Origin: Arthrobacter rhizophilus
GTDB lineage: Bacteria > Actinomycetota > Actinomycetes > Actinomycetales > Micrococcaceae
DNA length: 64,000 nucleotides
NCBI RefSeq assembly: GCF_026241105.1
Contig: NZ_JAPFFT010000005.1
Coordinates: 62,001 to 126,000 of the forward strand
Reading direction: 5' to 3'
Position 1 is the stretch's first letter. The number at the start of each line of letters is the position of its first letter. Both the position numbers and the translations under genes were made by a program. Positions 63,801 through 64,000 of the stretch are shown here, piece after piece. Below the pieces are notes generated by a model that had not been told where the DNA came from, did no database searches, and saw only the letters and a program-made list of their open reading frames with translations.

Positions 63801-64000
63801 ATGCCGGATTCCCCACTCGTCACCGCCGCCGCGATTGCGGTCATCGTGCTCGCCGTGGCGGTCGTCGTTGGGGTGGGCCTCAAGGTGGTCCGCTCCTTCC
63901 GCGAGCTGGGCACGGACGCCGAGAGGGCCACCTACCAAACCCTGCACGCGGCGTCGAGCGCGGGGCAGCACCTGCGCACGGGACTCCACGCTGCGGGAGC
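63801..64000 (+). CDS. Sensor histidine kinase, N-terminal part (cut by window edge)
   Basis: 66 complete codons from ATG at 63801. A membrane anchor (about 9-26) is followed by FRELGTDAERATYQTLHAAS and HLRTGL, a pattern I know from LytS-type sensor kinases that accompany symporter genes in actinobacteria. TAGTCT ends 6 bp before the ATG, so a leaderless transcript is likely. The kinase domain is outside the window. It is divergent from the actP operon and is a candidate regulator of it. Confidence 0.65.
   Translation, partial: MPDSPLVTAAAIAVIVLAVAVVVGVGLKVVRSFRELGTDAERATYQTLHAASSAGQHLRTGLHAAG

Noticed and set aside
1..64000. tRNA, rRNA, CRISPR, insertion sequence or prophage
   Set aside because: No cloverleaf-like segment, spaced repeat array, transposase, integrase or phage protein noticed on either strand.

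Overview
The window is chromosomal DNA from a high-GC Gram-positive bacterium. Protein sequences and gene order point to the Micrococcaceae (an Arthrobacter, Paenarthrobacter or Pseudarthrobacter relative). Pointers are GTG/TTG starts, ATGA overlaps, frequent -10 boxes placed directly before start codons, a long Pro/Gly/Ala linker in IF-2, and actinobacterial synteny. I found no rRNA, tRNA, insertion sequence, prophage or CRISPR array.

The left 45 kb carries the actinobacterial housekeeping super-cluster, mostly on the minus strand. In transcription order it runs dxr - rip1 - YciI - ispG - GNAT - proS - rimP - nusA - ylxR - infB - rbfA - truB - ribF - rpsO - pnp - M16 peptidase - dapB - dapA - rnj - ftsK (cut by the left edge). 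It covers isoprenoid precursor synthesis, site-2 proteolysis, translation initiation and ribosome maturation, RNA decay, lysine/peptidoglycan precursor synthesis and chromosome translocation. Accessory blocks interrupt it. These are: a molybdenum-cofactor block (5352-13222) with a sulfite-oxidase-type enzyme and a two-component system; a lone tryptophan 2,3-dioxygenase; a deaminase/aminotransferase pair; a block with a ferritin-like DUF4439 protein, a VIT1-type transporter, an APH(6)-like kinase, a PLP decarboxylase and a TauE exporter; and an ABC exporter operon with its own TetR repressor and a perfect operator.

The right 18 kb is catabolic. A seven-gene minus-strand operon (54694 to 46815) encodes acyl-CoA carboxylase beta and alpha subunits, an acyl-CoA dehydrogenase, CoA-transferase A and B, a MaoC-like hydratase and a CitE-like lyase. 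A TetR gene lies divergent to it, with two matching operator-like repeats between. Beyond a palindromic convergent zone lies a branched-chain 2-oxoacid dehydrogenase operon (E1-alpha, E1-beta, E2) with a divergent Lrp/AsnC gene. Together they would take leucine-derived 2-oxoacids to acetyl-CoA and acetoacetate. Content, though not exact order, matches the mycobacterial BkaR (Rv2495c-Rv2506) region. The end holds three small membrane proteins, a two-sided terminator, an acetate-type symporter with its DUF485 partner, and the start of a sensor kinase.

Less usual items are: a truncated DUF222-like gene behind a near-consensus LexA/SOS box; an unannotated 15-codon reading frame with its own promoter, ribosome site and hairpin in the 449-bp proS/ABC gap; a nested long-stem structure between infB and rbfA; REP-like palindromes at convergent gene ends; and short in-frame tandem repeats at the ends of two proteins.
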